Positions 18,668 through 27,745 of a stretch of DNA of 64,000 bases are shown here, one piece after another (position 1 is the stretch's first letter; each line of letters opens with the position of its first letter). Both the position numbers and the translations under genes were made by a program. The stretch spans positions 558,001 through 622,000 of the forward strand of contig NZ_VTOJ01000001.1 of the NCBI RefSeq assembly GCF_009176545.1. Direction: 5' to 3'. The notes beneath the pieces were generated by a model. That model did no database searches. It saw only the letters and a list, made by a program, of their open reading frames with translations, and was not told the DNA's origin. The stretch comes from Salinigranum salinum. GTDB taxonomy: Archaea > Halobacteriota > Halobacteria > Halobacteriales > Haloferacaceae.

Positions 18668-19006
18668 ATGAGACGCGACCGACGACCCCGAGGTGACGGT
18701 GGCGAGCCGACCGACGAGCGACTGGACGACCTCCTGGCCGCGCTCGCGTCGGCGTTGCGTGCGACCGAGGAGCTTCCGGTCTCGCCGTCGGCGAGCGTCT
18801 GGCTCGGCGAGGCCCACGCCGTCGCCGAGGACCTCGCCCGCGGCGACGCCGATCGCTCCGTCGTCCGCGAGCGCGTTGGGCACGTTCATCGCCTCCTCAC
18901 CAACGCCGACGACCTCGACAACGACGAGGCCGCGGCGCGGGTCTCCGAGGCACTCGACCTGGCCGAGTCGATCGTCGATCGGACCCGCGACGCCGCCGAC
19001 CCCTGA
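18668..19006 (+). CDS. Small all-helical acidic protein
   Basis: A 112-aa acidic protein predicted to be mostly alpha-helical: LDDLLAALASALRATEEL, AHAVAEDLARGDADRSVVRERVGHVHRLL and AARVSEALDLAESIVDRTRD. A basic, disordered N terminus (MRRDRRPRGDGG) precedes the helices. No motif of known function; helical bundles of this size are common among haloarchaeal hypothetical proteins. It follows the lipoprotein by 83 bp in the same direction. Confidence 0.55.
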   Translation: MRRDRRPRGDGGEPTDERLDDLLAALASALRATEELPVSPSASVWLGEAHAVAEDLARGDADRSVVRERVGHVHRLLTNADDLDNDEAAARVSEALDLAESIVDRTRDAADP

Positions 19007-19098
19007 GCCGTCGGCGGTCCTTCGTCGTCGTCTCCGGCGGCAGTCGCTCACGGGTGCGCGGAGACGGCGCTCCGCGCACGCAGCTCGCTCACAGAACG

Positions 19099-19179
19099 CG
19101 GTGGGACTGGGATTTGAACCGGAGCCAGACGGTCGCCCCGCTTCGCTCGGGCGCTGCGACTGACAGGGCTCACATCGCC
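19099..19179. repeat. tRNA-Ser T-arm-derived repeat unit
   Basis: About 80 bp downstream of the 3' end of tRNA-Ser (which is on the minus strand). Bases 19099-19120 repeat exactly 22 bp of the tRNA 3' end (acceptor strand plus T-arm, 19254-19275). Then comes a core GGAG..GACG...CGCTCGGGCGCTGCGACTG and, at 19164-19179, a second T-arm-like motif in the opposite sense (CAGGGCTCACATCGCC). The same core follows tRNA-Thr and tRNA-Gly, so this is a repeat family, not chance. Confidence 0.75.
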
Positions 19180-19253
19180 AGTCGTTCCTGGCGACAGTCG
19201 CTCGCTGGAACCGCGCAGACGAGACTGCGCGGTTCAGTACTCGCTTCAGAACA

Positions 19254-19337
19254 CGGTGGGACTGGGATTTGAACCCAGGAGGCCGTAGGGCCACCTGCTT
19301 TCAAGGCAGGCGCGTTAGTCCACTCCGCCATCCCACC
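19254..19337 (-). tRNA. tRNA-Ser (UGA)
   Basis: An 84-nt class II tRNA. Read on the minus strand it has acceptor GGTGGGA paired with TCCCACC, U8, A14, an anticodon loop CTTGAAA with anticodon UGA, a long variable arm (TGGCCCTACGGCCTC region, as in Ser/Leu tRNAs), T-arm CTGGG-TTCAAAT-CCCAG and discriminator G73, expected for serine. No intron. The CCA end is not encoded. The 3' side is followed by a partial copy of its own T-arm and acceptor (19099-19120). Confidence 0.95.
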
Positions 19338-19410
19338 TTGGTTCTCACGAGGACCAGCCGACTGAAATCCGTTCCGGTCCCGACGGTCAGGCACGACCGC
19401 CCGGTCGCTG

Positions 19411-19477
19411 GCGGGTGCTCGGACTCTCGGTCGACGCGGGTGCTCGGACTCTCGGTCGACGCGGGTGCTCGGTCTCC
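19411..19477. repeat. 25-bp tandem repeat
   Basis: Two perfect copies of a 25-bp unit beginning GCGGGTGCTCGG and ending CGGTCGAC, at 19411-19435 and 19436-19460, followed by a partial third copy to about 19477. They lie in the 219-bp gap between tRNA-Ser and the stop of the M6-type protease gene. No reading frame, dyad or terminator of note beyond this. Confidence 0.8.
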
Positions 19478-19556
19478 GCGGTGAGTGGGGACAGAACGGC
19501 GACGCGCTGGCGTCGAGCCGTCTGACGAGAGACGAGTGCGAGCTGTGACGTTCAGT

Positions 19557-22500
19557 TCAGGTGAACCTGAACGGTACCGTGGTGTCCGCCGGACCGCTAC
19601 TGAGCGTCGGTGACAGCACGACCTCGGCCTCGTACTCGTCCTCCGGGTCGAAATCTCCCGGCAGCCGGAAGGGGATCGCTGCCCGTCCCCGGTTGTCCGT
19701 CCGACCGCGCACGATGCCGACGACCGTCTCGTCGTCCGCGGCCGTGACACGGACCGTTACGTTCGCCCCTCTGATCGGGTTCTGGTCTGCCGTGGTCTCG
19801 ACGTACACGGTAATCTCGTCGTCCTCCATCCGCTCGACGTCGGCGTCGAAGTCGGCGCGCTTGACGGTGTGGATCCTCGACGAGACACCACCGATCGGGG
19901 TGTACATGCAGCCGTAGAGCGCGTCGAACCGGATCGACACGACCGGCACGCCCATCTCCTCCTGGCGCCTCGCTTCGTCGAGCAGCACCCAGTCTTCCGC
20001 GCTGAGGCGGGCGGTCGGATTCGCGACCTCTCCGGGTTCGAGCCAGAACTCGACGGGATCGATATCGACGTGGTAACCCTGTTCGACGCCGTCGACCTCG
20101 ATACGGAAGTGTTCGCGCCGCGGTAGCGGGTTCTGCACCTGCAGTTCGAACTCGACGGGTTCGTAGGGGCTCCCGCTCTCGAGATACCAGTCGGTGACGT
20201 TCTCCTGCGCGGAGTTGTTGCTCGCGTTGAGTTCGTCGGCCTGGTGGAGGACGTCGACCTTGATACAGACGTGTCCCTCGTTGGCGTTCCGGGGCGTCCA
20301 CTCGACCATCGCGAGCTCGAAGTCTCCCGGCGCGATCGAGGGGATGACGTCGGTTCCGATGTTGTTCGCCGTTCCGGTCCCGGCTGGAAGGACGACGCCG
20401 AACCGCACCTCGACGTCGGTCGCCTCCTCGGTGCCGTCGTTCCAGACGCGGGCGTACACCCGGCTCGGCCAGCCCACGCGGGAGCGGTCGCCGTTGGCGA
20501 CAGGGCTGCCGGCGACGTCGGGGTTCGCCGACGCGTCCGTGTGAGCGTACTCGTCCCATTCGTTGTCGACCTCCGTGTCGACCCAGATGTCGTCCGACTC
20601 CCACGGCGGGGGTGACCAGGTATCGATGCGGAGGTCGTAGTACTCGCCCTCTCCCCAGGTCACCTCGACGAGGTAGACCGACGGGTCGGTGCCGATCACC
20701 TCCACGCACTCGACGGTGATCGAGTTGGTCGCGGTCAGCGGTTCGGTGAGCAACTCGCCCATGACGTCCAGGGGGTCCGTGTACGGTGTCAACAGGGTCG
20801 AGTGTGACCGGTAGATGGGGAGGCCAGTCATATCGTTCACCGCGTCCGAGACGATGACCCCCTCTTCAGGGATGGCGGCGTCGTACTCCGTATCCTCGAA
20901 CGTTGGACTGGTGAACGGGCGTTCGCGAGCCTCGACGTAGAGGTCGTGGTTCTCCTGGAGGTGGAGTCGAACCGCGTGGACCAGCGGGACTCCCGGGTGG
21001 CTCGCCGCGAACGGGTTGATCGCGGGCATCTCGGTACTGCTCGGCAGGACCAGGTACCGCTCGTTGCGCGTGGCTCCCGCCGCCGGTGCGTTCATCACGG
21101 CGACGTCGCTCGGGTCCATCCACGGCTGGTCGTACCCCGGTTCGGTGCTCCCCGGGCTGTGACTCCGGTGTGATTTGATCCAGGCGCTCGGGTGGGAGTC
21201 GTTCCACCCCGTGTCCATGATGTCCCACAGCTCCATCTCCTGACCGACCCACTCCGGATCACCCGGCTCGTCGTAGAGATCCGGGAAGCCGAGGTTGTGG
21301 CCGAGTTCGTGCGCGAACACTTCCCACGGGTAGCCGCTGGTGATGTGGACGAAGCCGTACTTGTACGAATTCCCACGGACGTTGAACGTCCGGCCACTGA
21401 ACGAGGCGTACGCCCGGAGGTACGAGAGCCCGTCCTCGACTGCGTGACAGACGATGTACCCCTCGTAGCCACTGAGCAGCGCGTTCGCCTCACCGTCGCT
21501 CAGGCTCTCGACGCGCTTCTCGAGCGCCTCGACGCTCATCGCGTGTCTTTCGTTCAGCGCGTCGACACCTGCCGTGACGATCGCCGCGTCGAGGCCGAGG
21601 AGGGTGACGGCCGATCCGCCGTCGACCGACAGCGTGGCGCTGGCGCCGTCGGTGGTCGTCTCTAGCCGCAACTCCCCGCTGTCCTCCCGCGCGACGAATG
21701 GGATCTCGGTGCCGTCGGCGGTCGCTGCCGCCTCTGTCGCGTCGTTGATCGCCGTGATCACTTCCGAGAGTGTCTGACTCCCGGCGGGGAAGCTCACTGC
21801 GACCGTGAGCCCGCCGCCGGAGAGATCGAGCGTCTCGCCACCGGTGAACATCACCGGGTACGTGGCCCCCGAGCCGTCGATGCGCATGGGTTCGGCCTCG
21901 TGGTAGTAGTCGAACCAGTCCTTGTCGAGGCCGATGACCTGGTCGTAGACGTCGAACTGGAACGAGGTCTTGCCGTACGACGCCTCGCGCCAGAACTCGC
22001 CGGCACACTTGCCCGGTCCCGCGAGTTTCGTCGTGAGGTCGGCGATCACGTCCTCCGCCGTCAACCCCGTCGGCAGCGACTGGTCGCTCGGGAGCACCGG
22101 CAGGACGAGATACGGCTGGTCGGTCCCACTGGGCGTGATGACCTGGTTCTCCGGGGCGGAGAACCGGTAGCTCGTGTCGACCGGTGGGGTTGGCTGCACG
22201 ATCTTGAACGCCTCTTTGACGACGTCCTGGCCTACCCGGTTCGTGACGACGATGTCGAGTCGGCGCTGACCGAACAGACGGCGCTCGCGGAGCTCCCTGC
22301 GCAGATACTCCGGCGCCTCGGGTCGTTCCAGTTCGGCTCCACCGTCCCCCGCGAACACGTCCCGCAGGAACGGTCCTCTCCCGAGCACCGGGAACGGGTT
22401 CCACGGGCGGGCGTCCTTCGGCACTCTCACTGTCAGCTGGTTTCGGCTCCGATCGACGACCTCGGCGGCGTACGGTCCGAACCCCACGCTCGCCTTCTCG

Positions 22501-22703
22501 AAGTTGTACCCCGTAATACGCACTTCGGTTCCCGGTTCGCCCTCATCGGGGTCGTAGCCGGTGATCCGTGGCGCCCCTCGCAGGAACGGCCGATCGTGGT
22601 ATCGCTCGAACAGGTCGTCGTACGAACCGGGCATCGAGACGAGGTCTCGGATGCTCTCCCTTCGATCGTCGTCTCCCCCCGCTCTGAATTCTCTGAAACT
22701 CAT
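19557..22703 (-). CDS. M6-type (immune inhibitor A-like) metalloprotease with TIG and CARDB-like domains
   Basis: A 1048-aa multidomain zinc metalloprotease. Domain order: an IPT/TIG beta domain (about 42-105), a protease domain with HELGHNLGFPDLYD (zinc ligands H464, H468 and the downstream Asp; catalytic E465), a CARDB-like domain for cell-surface adhesion (WNDGTEEATDVEV... LNASNNSAQENV, about 735-830), and a C-terminal Ig-like domain with GRAAIPFRLPGDF. Such proteins are normally exported. Here the protein starts MSFREFRAGGDDDRRESI with no Tat or Sec signal, so either it is cytoplasmic or the start is wrong. An AT-rich promoter lies 60-110 bp upstream. Confidence 0.86.
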   Translation of the reverse strand: MSFREFRAGGDDDRRESIRDLVSMPGSYDDLFERYHDRPFLRGAPRITGYDPDEGEPGTEVRITGYNFEKASVGFGPYAAEVVDRSRNQLTVRVPKDARPWNPFPVLGRGPFLRDVFAGDGGAELERPEAPEYLRRELRERRLFGQRRLDIVVTNRVGQDVVKEAFKIVQPTPPVDTSYRFSAPENQVITPSGTDQPYLVLPVLPSDQSLPTGLTAEDVIADLTTKLAGPGKCAGEFWREASYGKTSFQFDVYDQVIGLDKDWFDYYHEAEPMRIDGSGATYPVMFTGGETLDLSGGGLTVAVSFPAGSQTLSEVITAINDATEAAATADGTEIPFVAREDSGELRLETTTDGASATLSVDGGSAVTLLGLDAAIVTAGVDALNERHAMSVEALEKRVESLSDGEANALLSGYEGYIVCHAVEDGLSYLRAYASFSGRTFNVRGNSYKYGFVHITSGYPWEVFAHELGHNLGFPDLYDEPGDPEWVGQEMELWDIMDTGWNDSHPSAWIKSHRSHSPGSTEPGYDQPWMDPSDVAVMNAPAAGATRNERYLVLPSSTEMPAINPFAASHPGVPLVHAVRLHLQENHDLYVEARERPFTSPTFEDTEYDAAIPEEGVIVSDAVNDMTGLPIYRSHSTLLTPYTDPLDVMGELLTEPLTATNSITVECVEVIGTDPSVYLVEVTWGEGEYYDLRIDTWSPPPWESDDIWVDTEVDNEWDEYAHTDASANPDVAGSPVANGDRSRVGWPSRVYARVWNDGTEEATDVEVRFGVVLPAGTGTANNIGTDVIPSIAPGDFELAMVEWTPRNANEGHVCIKVDVLHQADELNASNNSAQENVTDWYLESGSPYEPVEFELQVQNPLPRREHFRIEVDGVEQGYHVDIDPVEFWLEPGEVANPTARLSAEDWVLLDEARRQEEMGVPVVSIRFDALYGCMYTPIGGVSSRIHTVKRADFDADVERMEDDEITVYVETTADQNPIRGANVTVRVTAADDETVVGIVRGRTDNRGRAAIPFRLPGDFDPEDEYEAEVVLSPTLSSGPADTTVPFRFT

Positions 22704-22759
22704 TGTCTTCCACCGGTTAGGTCATCCCACCGACGAGGGTAGGCGCCTCCCGTGGGAGT

Positions 22760-22802
22760 ACGACGTCACAGATAATAAATATAACAATATTTTATTACAT
22801 TT
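22760..22802 (-). promoter_or_regulatory. AT-rich promoter region of the M6-type protease
   Basis: In a window that is otherwise over 60% G+C, about 40 bp here are almost pure A+T (AATAAATATAACAATATTTT). Read on the minus strand this contains TATATTTATTAT, about 75-85 nt before the protease ATG, implying a short leader rather than a leaderless transcript. No clear operator dyad. Confidence 0.5.
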
Positions 22803-22859
22803 ACGATCGCGGGTTTAAAGACTGTCATTCCATCGAATAGCTGATTTCGAACATACAGA

Positions 22860-23400
22860 CTGTCGATCCGGCTGGTTCCGAGCGCTGCGCTAGTCGCTCC
22901 CGCGATCTGCCCCCAGACGCCGGTCGGGCAGACGTCCCTCGCTCTGTACCACCGTCCGGCCGCTCGTGTCACGATCCGTTGTGCCCACACCACCCACTCG
23001 ATCCACCCTCCGGACGGACCGCCTTCGCGGGGAACGGCGGATACTGGCTCGTCGTTCGCGAACGCATCCAACCCGGCCCCGAGACACCGCACGAGCGATG
23101 CGATGGGTCGATCCCGTCCGAGAACCCTCCGGCACCGCTCGAGACGCTCTGGTGTCGGTGACGGCGGCGAGCCGTCCGTCGAGCGGGTCGCAACAGCCGG
23201 GTCCACGACTCCCGCAGAACGTCCGGCGACGTGGGTCGCTCGGCGAACGCGCGCCGTGCTTCGTCCGGCGTCTCGCTCCTCGGGAGGTACTCCCACCGCT
23301 TCGAGACCGCACGTCTCTCAGGAGGAGCGGCGGCGACAGCGATCGGTTCGCGACGTGTCGGTACCAGCGCCGGTCACGTCTCGACTCTCCTGGCGGATAT
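22860..23400 (-). pseudogene. Probable decayed gene, frameshifted
   Basis: No single open frame covers this 796-bp gap (22704-23499), but coding-like minus-strand segments follow one another in different frames: RDRRWYRHVANRSLSPP (about 23335-23382), AVSKRWEYLPRSETPDEARR then RPTSPDVLRESWTRLL (about 23190-23310), and RVLGRDRPIASLVRCLGAGL through WIEWVVWAQRIVTRAAGR (about 22950-23140). Their acidic, haloarchaeal-like composition contrasts with the Arg/Pro-rich frames usual in non-coding DNA here. This looks like a gene broken by at least two frameshifts. Family not recognised. Confidence 0.45.
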
Positions 23401-23465
23401 CGATGTTTACGAATGGATTACGATGTACGGTGGACGTATGAACACCTTATATCCGTATCAACAAA

Positions 23466-23476
23466 AATTTAAAAAC
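23466..23476 (+). promoter_or_regulatory. TATA element of the livK-H-M-G operon
   Basis: TTTAAAAA at 23468-23475 within an A-rich stretch, centred about 28 nt before the livK ATG at 23500. That spacing places the transcription start at or next to the start codon, the normal leaderless arrangement in haloarchaea. Confidence 0.7.
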
Positions 23477-23499
23477 AAGCATCGGGCTTCTGGAGTCGT

Positions 23500-24903
23500 A
23501 TGTCACGTACGCCACGGTCGGAGGACTGTTCTCGACGGCGACTTCTGCAGGTGCTCACGGTCGGGGGACTCGCGGGTGTCGCGGGCTGTACCGGTGCCCA
23601 GGGAGGTGACGGCTCCAGTGGCGGCGAATCGACCGGCGAATCCGGTGGTTCCAGCGGTCCAGCGGAGACCGAGACGCCGGAGAGCACGGCCGACGCCAGC
23701 GGTTCCGAGAGTTCGAGCGGCTCCGCTCCGATCGTCTTCGGCGAACCGACGATGAAGACCGCACAGTTCGGATTCATCATGCCCGGCACCAACCAGGCGA
23801 TCGACCTCGCCCTGAAGGAGATCAACGAGGAGGGTGGCGGTCTCCTCGGGTCGGAGTTGCAGATCGTTCGTCGGGAGACGGCCAGCAAGCCGGCGCAGTT
23901 CCGGAGCGTCCTCGAACAATTCCTGAACAACGACGGCGCGGTCACCATCATCCGAGCGACGTCGACCGAACTCACGCCGAACCTGGAGTTCGTCAAGGAG
24001 AAACAGGTGCCGCTGATCACCAGCGGAGCGGGTACCCGGGCACTCGACAGCTACGGCGGCGACAAGGGGACGCCCGACGACCTGAGCGACGACGAGTGGG
24101 TGTGGCGGACGATCGCCAGCGACTCGATCCCGACCGCCGGGGCGGCCCGGCACATGATCGACCAGGGGTACGAGCGGATGGCGATCATGCAGGGGAACAC
24201 GCAGGGCGAGCGCTCCTGGGCCGACGGCTTCGAGAGCGCCTACACGCAGGCTGGCGGCACCATCGTCAACCGCCTCGAGGTGCAGAACGAGAAGACGTCC
24301 TACCAGTCGGAGCTGAACCGGCTCTTCCAGGACGACTTCGACGCCTGGGGGCTGACGATGAAGCGCAAGGACGCGACCACCATCATCCGCGAGTGGGCGA
24401 ACGCGGGCTACGAGGCGATCCCAGTCCTCGAGAGCGGCGTCCGCAGCCAGGAGTTCCTCGACGCCGTCGGCGAGAGCGGCGCGGGCGCGCTCATCGCGTC
24501 GACGTCGTCGACGACGGGGCCGAACTACGACCGCTTCGCCGAGAAGTTCGCCGCATTCGGCGACGCCGACCTCCACCAGTGGGGGCTGGCCGGCTACGAC
24601 GCGGTCAACGTCGCGGCGCTCGCGGCCCAGCGCGGCGGCGAGGCGACGCCCGAGACCATCCAGCGAAACCTCTCGGCGGTGTCGAACCCGCCTGGGACGG
24701 AGGTCGCCACCTTCGCCGAGGGGAAAGAGGCGCTCGCCAACGGCGAGGAGATCAACTACCAGGGGGCGCTGACCCCGACTGACTTCACCCCGAACGGGAA
24801 CGTCGTCGGCGACGTCCAGATCGAGGAGCTGACCGCGGACGGGTTCGAGCCGGTCACACTGATCCGCGCCTCGGAGATCCGCGACCTCTACGCGGCCGAG
24901 TAA
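23500..24903 (+). CDS. livK: ABC transporter substrate-binding lipoprotein (branched-chain amino acid/amide type)
   Basis: A 467-aa periplasmic-binding-protein type 1. Signal: SRRRLLQVLTVGG with lipobox VAGC, so a Tat-exported lipid-anchored receptor outside the membrane, followed by a Gly/Ser/Glu-rich tether of 50 residues. The receptor fold has FGFIMPGTNQAIDLALKEINEEGG and the second lobe motif GYERMAIMQGNTQGERSW. Related receptors bind branched-chain amino acids, urea, short amides or aromatic acids; the ligand is not readable here. It heads an operon with livH (7 bp), livM and livG. A TATA box lies 28 nt upstream. Confidence 0.9.
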   Translation: MSRTPRSEDCSRRRLLQVLTVGGLAGVAGCTGAQGGDGSSGGESTGESGGSSGPAETETPESTADASGSESSSGSAPIVFGEPTMKTAQFGFIMPGTNQAIDLALKEINEEGGGLLGSELQIVRRETASKPAQFRSVLEQFLNNDGAVTIIRATSTELTPNLEFVKEKQVPLITSGAGTRALDSYGGDKGTPDDLSDDEWVWRTIASDSIPTAGAARHMIDQGYERMAIMQGNTQGERSWADGFESAYTQAGGTIVNRLEVQNEKTSYQSELNRLFQDDFDAWGLTMKRKDATTIIREWANAGYEAIPVLESGVRSQEFLDAVGESGAGALIASTSSTTGPNYDRFAEKFAAFGDADLHQWGLAGYDAVNVAALAAQRGGEATPETIQRNLSAVSNPPGTEVATFAEGKEALANGEEINYQGALTPTDFTPNGNVVGDVQIEELTADGFEPVTLIRASEIRDLYAAE

Positions 24904-24910
24904 CCGCCCG

Positions 24911-25792
24911 ATGTCGCTGGTTCAGCAGACGATCTTCGGTCTCGTCACCGGCTCGTACATCGCCATCGCGGCCATCGGCTTCACGCTCGTCTACGGGCTG
25001 ATCAACATGCTGAACATCGCCTACGGCGAGTACCTGACGATCGGCGCGTACGTCGGGTTCGTCTCGATGGAGCTCGGACTCCCCCTGCTCGTCGTCCTGC
25101 CGGTGGCCACCCTCGCCACGGCGGTCGTCGGCCTGGGACTGACGAAGGCGTTCTTCCGGCCGATCGTCGAGAAGGGACCCATTCCGCTGTTGATCACCTC
25201 CGTCGGTGTCGGCATCATGGTCCGGAACGGGATCCGCCTGCTCGCGGACAACGACCTCCGCTACCTGAACGCCGGTCCGCCGATGGTCTTCCGGTTCGAC
25301 GTGCTCGGCGAGGTGTTCTTCAACACCGCACACCTGCTCGTCGTCGGCATGGCGCTCACGTCGTTCGCGACGGTCCACCTGCTGTTGACGCGCACGACCG
25401 TCGGCGTCGCCATGCGCGCGATGAAGGACAACGAGAACCTGGCGCGCATCAACGGCGTCGACGTCTTCCGCGTCCGGAACGTCGTCTGGCTCCTCGCCTG
25501 TGGTCTGGGCGGGCTCGCCGGCGTGCTGATCGGCGTCCAGACCGCCGCCAGTCCGCTGATGGGCTTCCAGCAGTTGCTCGTCATCCTCGCCGCGGCGACG
25601 CTCGGCGGTGCCGGCAGCGCCTACGGCGCGATCGTCGGCGCGTACGTGCTGGGGATCACGATGGAGCTGTCGATCGGTCTCCTGCCGGCGTGGGCGGCCC
25701 AGCTCGGAACGACCATGGCGTTCGTGATCCTCATCGGCGTCCTGTTGATCCGTCCCGGCGGCGTGACCGGCCAGGAGGTGACGAAGGTATGA
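24911..25792 (+). CDS. livH: ABC transporter permease LivH
   Basis: A 293-aa integral membrane permease with about eight transmembrane helices. It has the LivH hallmarks: TLVYGLINMLNIAYGEYLTIGAY near the N terminus and the cytoplasmic loop GVAMRAMKDNENLARINGVD that docks to the ATPase, close to a Gly-rich GGLAGVLIGV segment. The last residues VTKV overlap the ATG of livM by 4 bp, giving translational coupling. It forms the import channel with LivM for the LivK ligand. Confidence 0.92.
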   Translation: MSLVQQTIFGLVTGSYIAIAAIGFTLVYGLINMLNIAYGEYLTIGAYVGFVSMELGLPLLVVLPVATLATAVVGLGLTKAFFRPIVEKGPIPLLITSVGVGIMVRNGIRLLADNDLRYLNAGPPMVFRFDVLGEVFFNTAHLLVVGMALTSFATVHLLLTRTTVGVAMRAMKDNENLARINGVDVFRVRNVVWLLACGLGGLAGVLIGVQTAASPLMGFQQLLVILAAATLGGAGSAYGAIVGAYVLGITMELSIGLLPAWAAQLGTTMAFVILIGVLLIRPGGVTGQEVTKV

Positions 25793-26859
25793 CCGACGAC
25801 GCCGAGTCGATCGACGGTTCGAGCGGTCGCCTCTCGGGGTCGCTGGCGCTCTTTCGGGCCGAATCCGTCGGTATCGTCGCTCTCCTCGTCGGCCTCGCGT
25901 TCGTCCTCGGCCCGTTCCAGGTGAACACGCCCGCGAGCCTCTCCGTCCTCTTCGAGATCGGCGTCCTCTTCTTGGTGTACGGGCTGCTCGTCCTCGGGGT
26001 GAACCTCCACTACGGGTTCACCGGGCTGATCAACTTCGGTCACGTCGCGTTCTTCGCGGTCGGTGCGTACGCGATGGGGATGCTCTCCGCGCGCGATCCG
26101 TTCGCAGGCATCGGTCTGGGCCTCCCCTGGCCGGTCGGCCTCGCGGGGGCGGTCCTCGCGGCGGCGGTGCTCGGCGCGGTGCTCGGCCTGACGACGCTCC
26201 GCCTCCGGGACGACTTCCTCGCCATCGTCACGATCGCGACCGCCGAGATCGTCCAGGACCTCGTCGGCAGTTTCGAGGGGATCACCGGGGCCGACGTCGG
26301 CCTGCTCAACATCCCGAGACCGATTTACGATCTCGCCGGTGGCGACGGCGACTCCGCCGTCGTGGCGACCATCGTCCTCTTCACCGGCGTGTTGCTGTTG
26401 AGCTACGCGGTGCTCAGACGCCTCACGGACGCGCCCTACGGCGACGTGCTCCGGGCGATCCGGGACGACGAGCTCGTCGCCCGCGCGCTCGGGAAACCCG
26501 CCTTCGACTACAAGTTCCAGGTGTTCGTCTACGGGACCGCGCTGGCCGGCCTCGCGGGTGGCCTGTGGGCGCTGTATCTGGGTGCGATCTCGCCGGGCTA
26601 CTTCACTATCGACGTCACCATCACGCTGTACATCGCGATGTACGTCGGGGGGATCGGCACCCACCGCGGCGCGCTGCTCGGCCTCGTGATCATCATCGGG
26701 CTCCGCCTCGTCACCCGCTTTCTCAACGAGGCCGCGCCGATCACTCAGAGCCAGTTCGCCTCCGCGCGCCTGTTCCTGATCGGATTCGTCCTCGTGCTCA
26801 TCATCCGCTACCGGCCGGAGGGGATCCTGGGCAACCGGAAGGAGCTGGGGATCGACTGA
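25789..26859 (+). CDS. livM: ABC transporter permease LivM
   Basis: A 356-aa second permease subunit with about ten membrane helices. Hallmarks: LVLGVNLHYGFTGLINFGHVAFFAVGAY, TTLRLRDDFLAIVTIATAEI and the coupling loop YGDVLRAIRDDELVARALGK. An acidic N-terminal extension of about 20 residues (MTDDAESIDGSS) precedes the first helix. Start overlaps the livH stop by 4 bp (ATGA) and the livG ATG overlaps its own stop by 1 bp. Confidence 0.92.
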   Translation: MTDDAESIDGSSGRLSGSLALFRAESVGIVALLVGLAFVLGPFQVNTPASLSVLFEIGVLFLVYGLLVLGVNLHYGFTGLINFGHVAFFAVGAYAMGMLSARDPFAGIGLGLPWPVGLAGAVLAAAVLGAVLGLTTLRLRDDFLAIVTIATAEIVQDLVGSFEGITGADVGLLNIPRPIYDLAGGDGDSAVVATIVLFTGVLLLSYAVLRRLTDAPYGDVLRAIRDDELVARALGKPAFDYKFQVFVYGTALAGLAGGLWALYLGAISPGYFTIDVTITLYIAMYVGGIGTHRGALLGLVIIIGLRLVTRFLNEAAPITQSQFASARLFLIGFVLVLIIRYRPEGILGNRKELGID

Positions 26860-27635
26860 TGGCGCTGTTCGAGACCACCGGCCTCCGCAAATCGTTCGGG
26901 GCGCTCCAGGCGCTCGACGAGCCGGACGTCGCCGTCGAATCGGGCGAACTCGTCGGCCTCATCGGCCCGAACGGTGCGGGCAAGACCACGTTCTTCAACA
27001 CCGTCACCGGTATCGAGGACCTCGACGAGGGAACCGTCCGGTTCGACGGCCGGGAGATCACCGGGTTGCCCCCCGAGGAGATCGCCCAACGGGGGCTCGT
27101 CCGGACGTTCCAGCAGACTCGTGAACTGGAGACGATGACCGTCCTGGACAACGTCAGGCTCGGCGGGCGCGACCGTCCGGGCGAACGGACCCTTCCCGGC
27201 ATCGTCAACGGTCGACGGACGCGCGACCGCGAGGCCGCGGTGACCGAACGCGCGCGGGAACTGATCGACTTCTTCGATCTCGACGGGATGGAAGACGAGT
27301 ACGCCAGCGCCCTCTCGGGTGGCCAGCGGAAACTCCTCGAGATCGCCCGGGCGCTGATGCTGGAGCCGAAACTGTTCATGCTGGACGAACCGCTGGCCGG
27401 CGTCAACCCGACGCTCGAACGCACGATCGTCGACTACGTCGAACGGCTCAACGACGACGGTATGACGTTCCTGGTGATCGAACACAACGTCGAACTCCTC
27501 CGGGAGTTCGTCGACCGACTCGTCGTCATGCACCAGGGGCGGGTGCTGGCCGACGACGACCCTGAAACGATCCTGCAGAACGACGCCGTCGTCGACGCCT
27601 ACCTCGGCGAGACGCTCACCGGTGGCGTCGACTGA
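26859..27635 (+). CDS. livG: ABC transporter ATP-binding protein LivG
   Basis: A 258-aa ATPase of the branched-chain type importer. Walker A GPNGAGKTTFF, Q loop before VRTFQQTRELETMTV, signature LSGGQRKLLEIARAL, Walker B LFMLDEPLAGVNP and H loop VIEHNVE. The interior insert RDRPGERTLPGIVNG is LivG-like. Its start codon shares a base with the livM stop. The partner ATPase LivF is not downstream but on the opposite strand, 110 bp away, converging on it. Confidence 0.93.
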   Translation: MALFETTGLRKSFGALQALDEPDVAVESGELVGLIGPNGAGKTTFFNTVTGIEDLDEGTVRFDGREITGLPPEEIAQRGLVRTFQQTRELETMTVLDNVRLGGRDRPGERTLPGIVNGRRTRDREAAVTERARELIDFFDLDGMEDEYASALSGGQRKLLEIARALMLEPKLFMLDEPLAGVNPTLERTIVDYVERLNDDGMTFLVIEHNVELLREFVDRLVVMHQGRVLADDDPETILQNDAVVDAYLGETLTGGVD

Positions 27636-27745
27636 GTGGCGATCCAGGGTGGTGCGGCGGTCCCGGTCCTGCTCGGGGGGGTCGGTCCCGGCCCTACCCG
27701 GGGGTCGGTCCGCGTCGCGTGTCGCCGCTCACAGCGTCGCTACCG

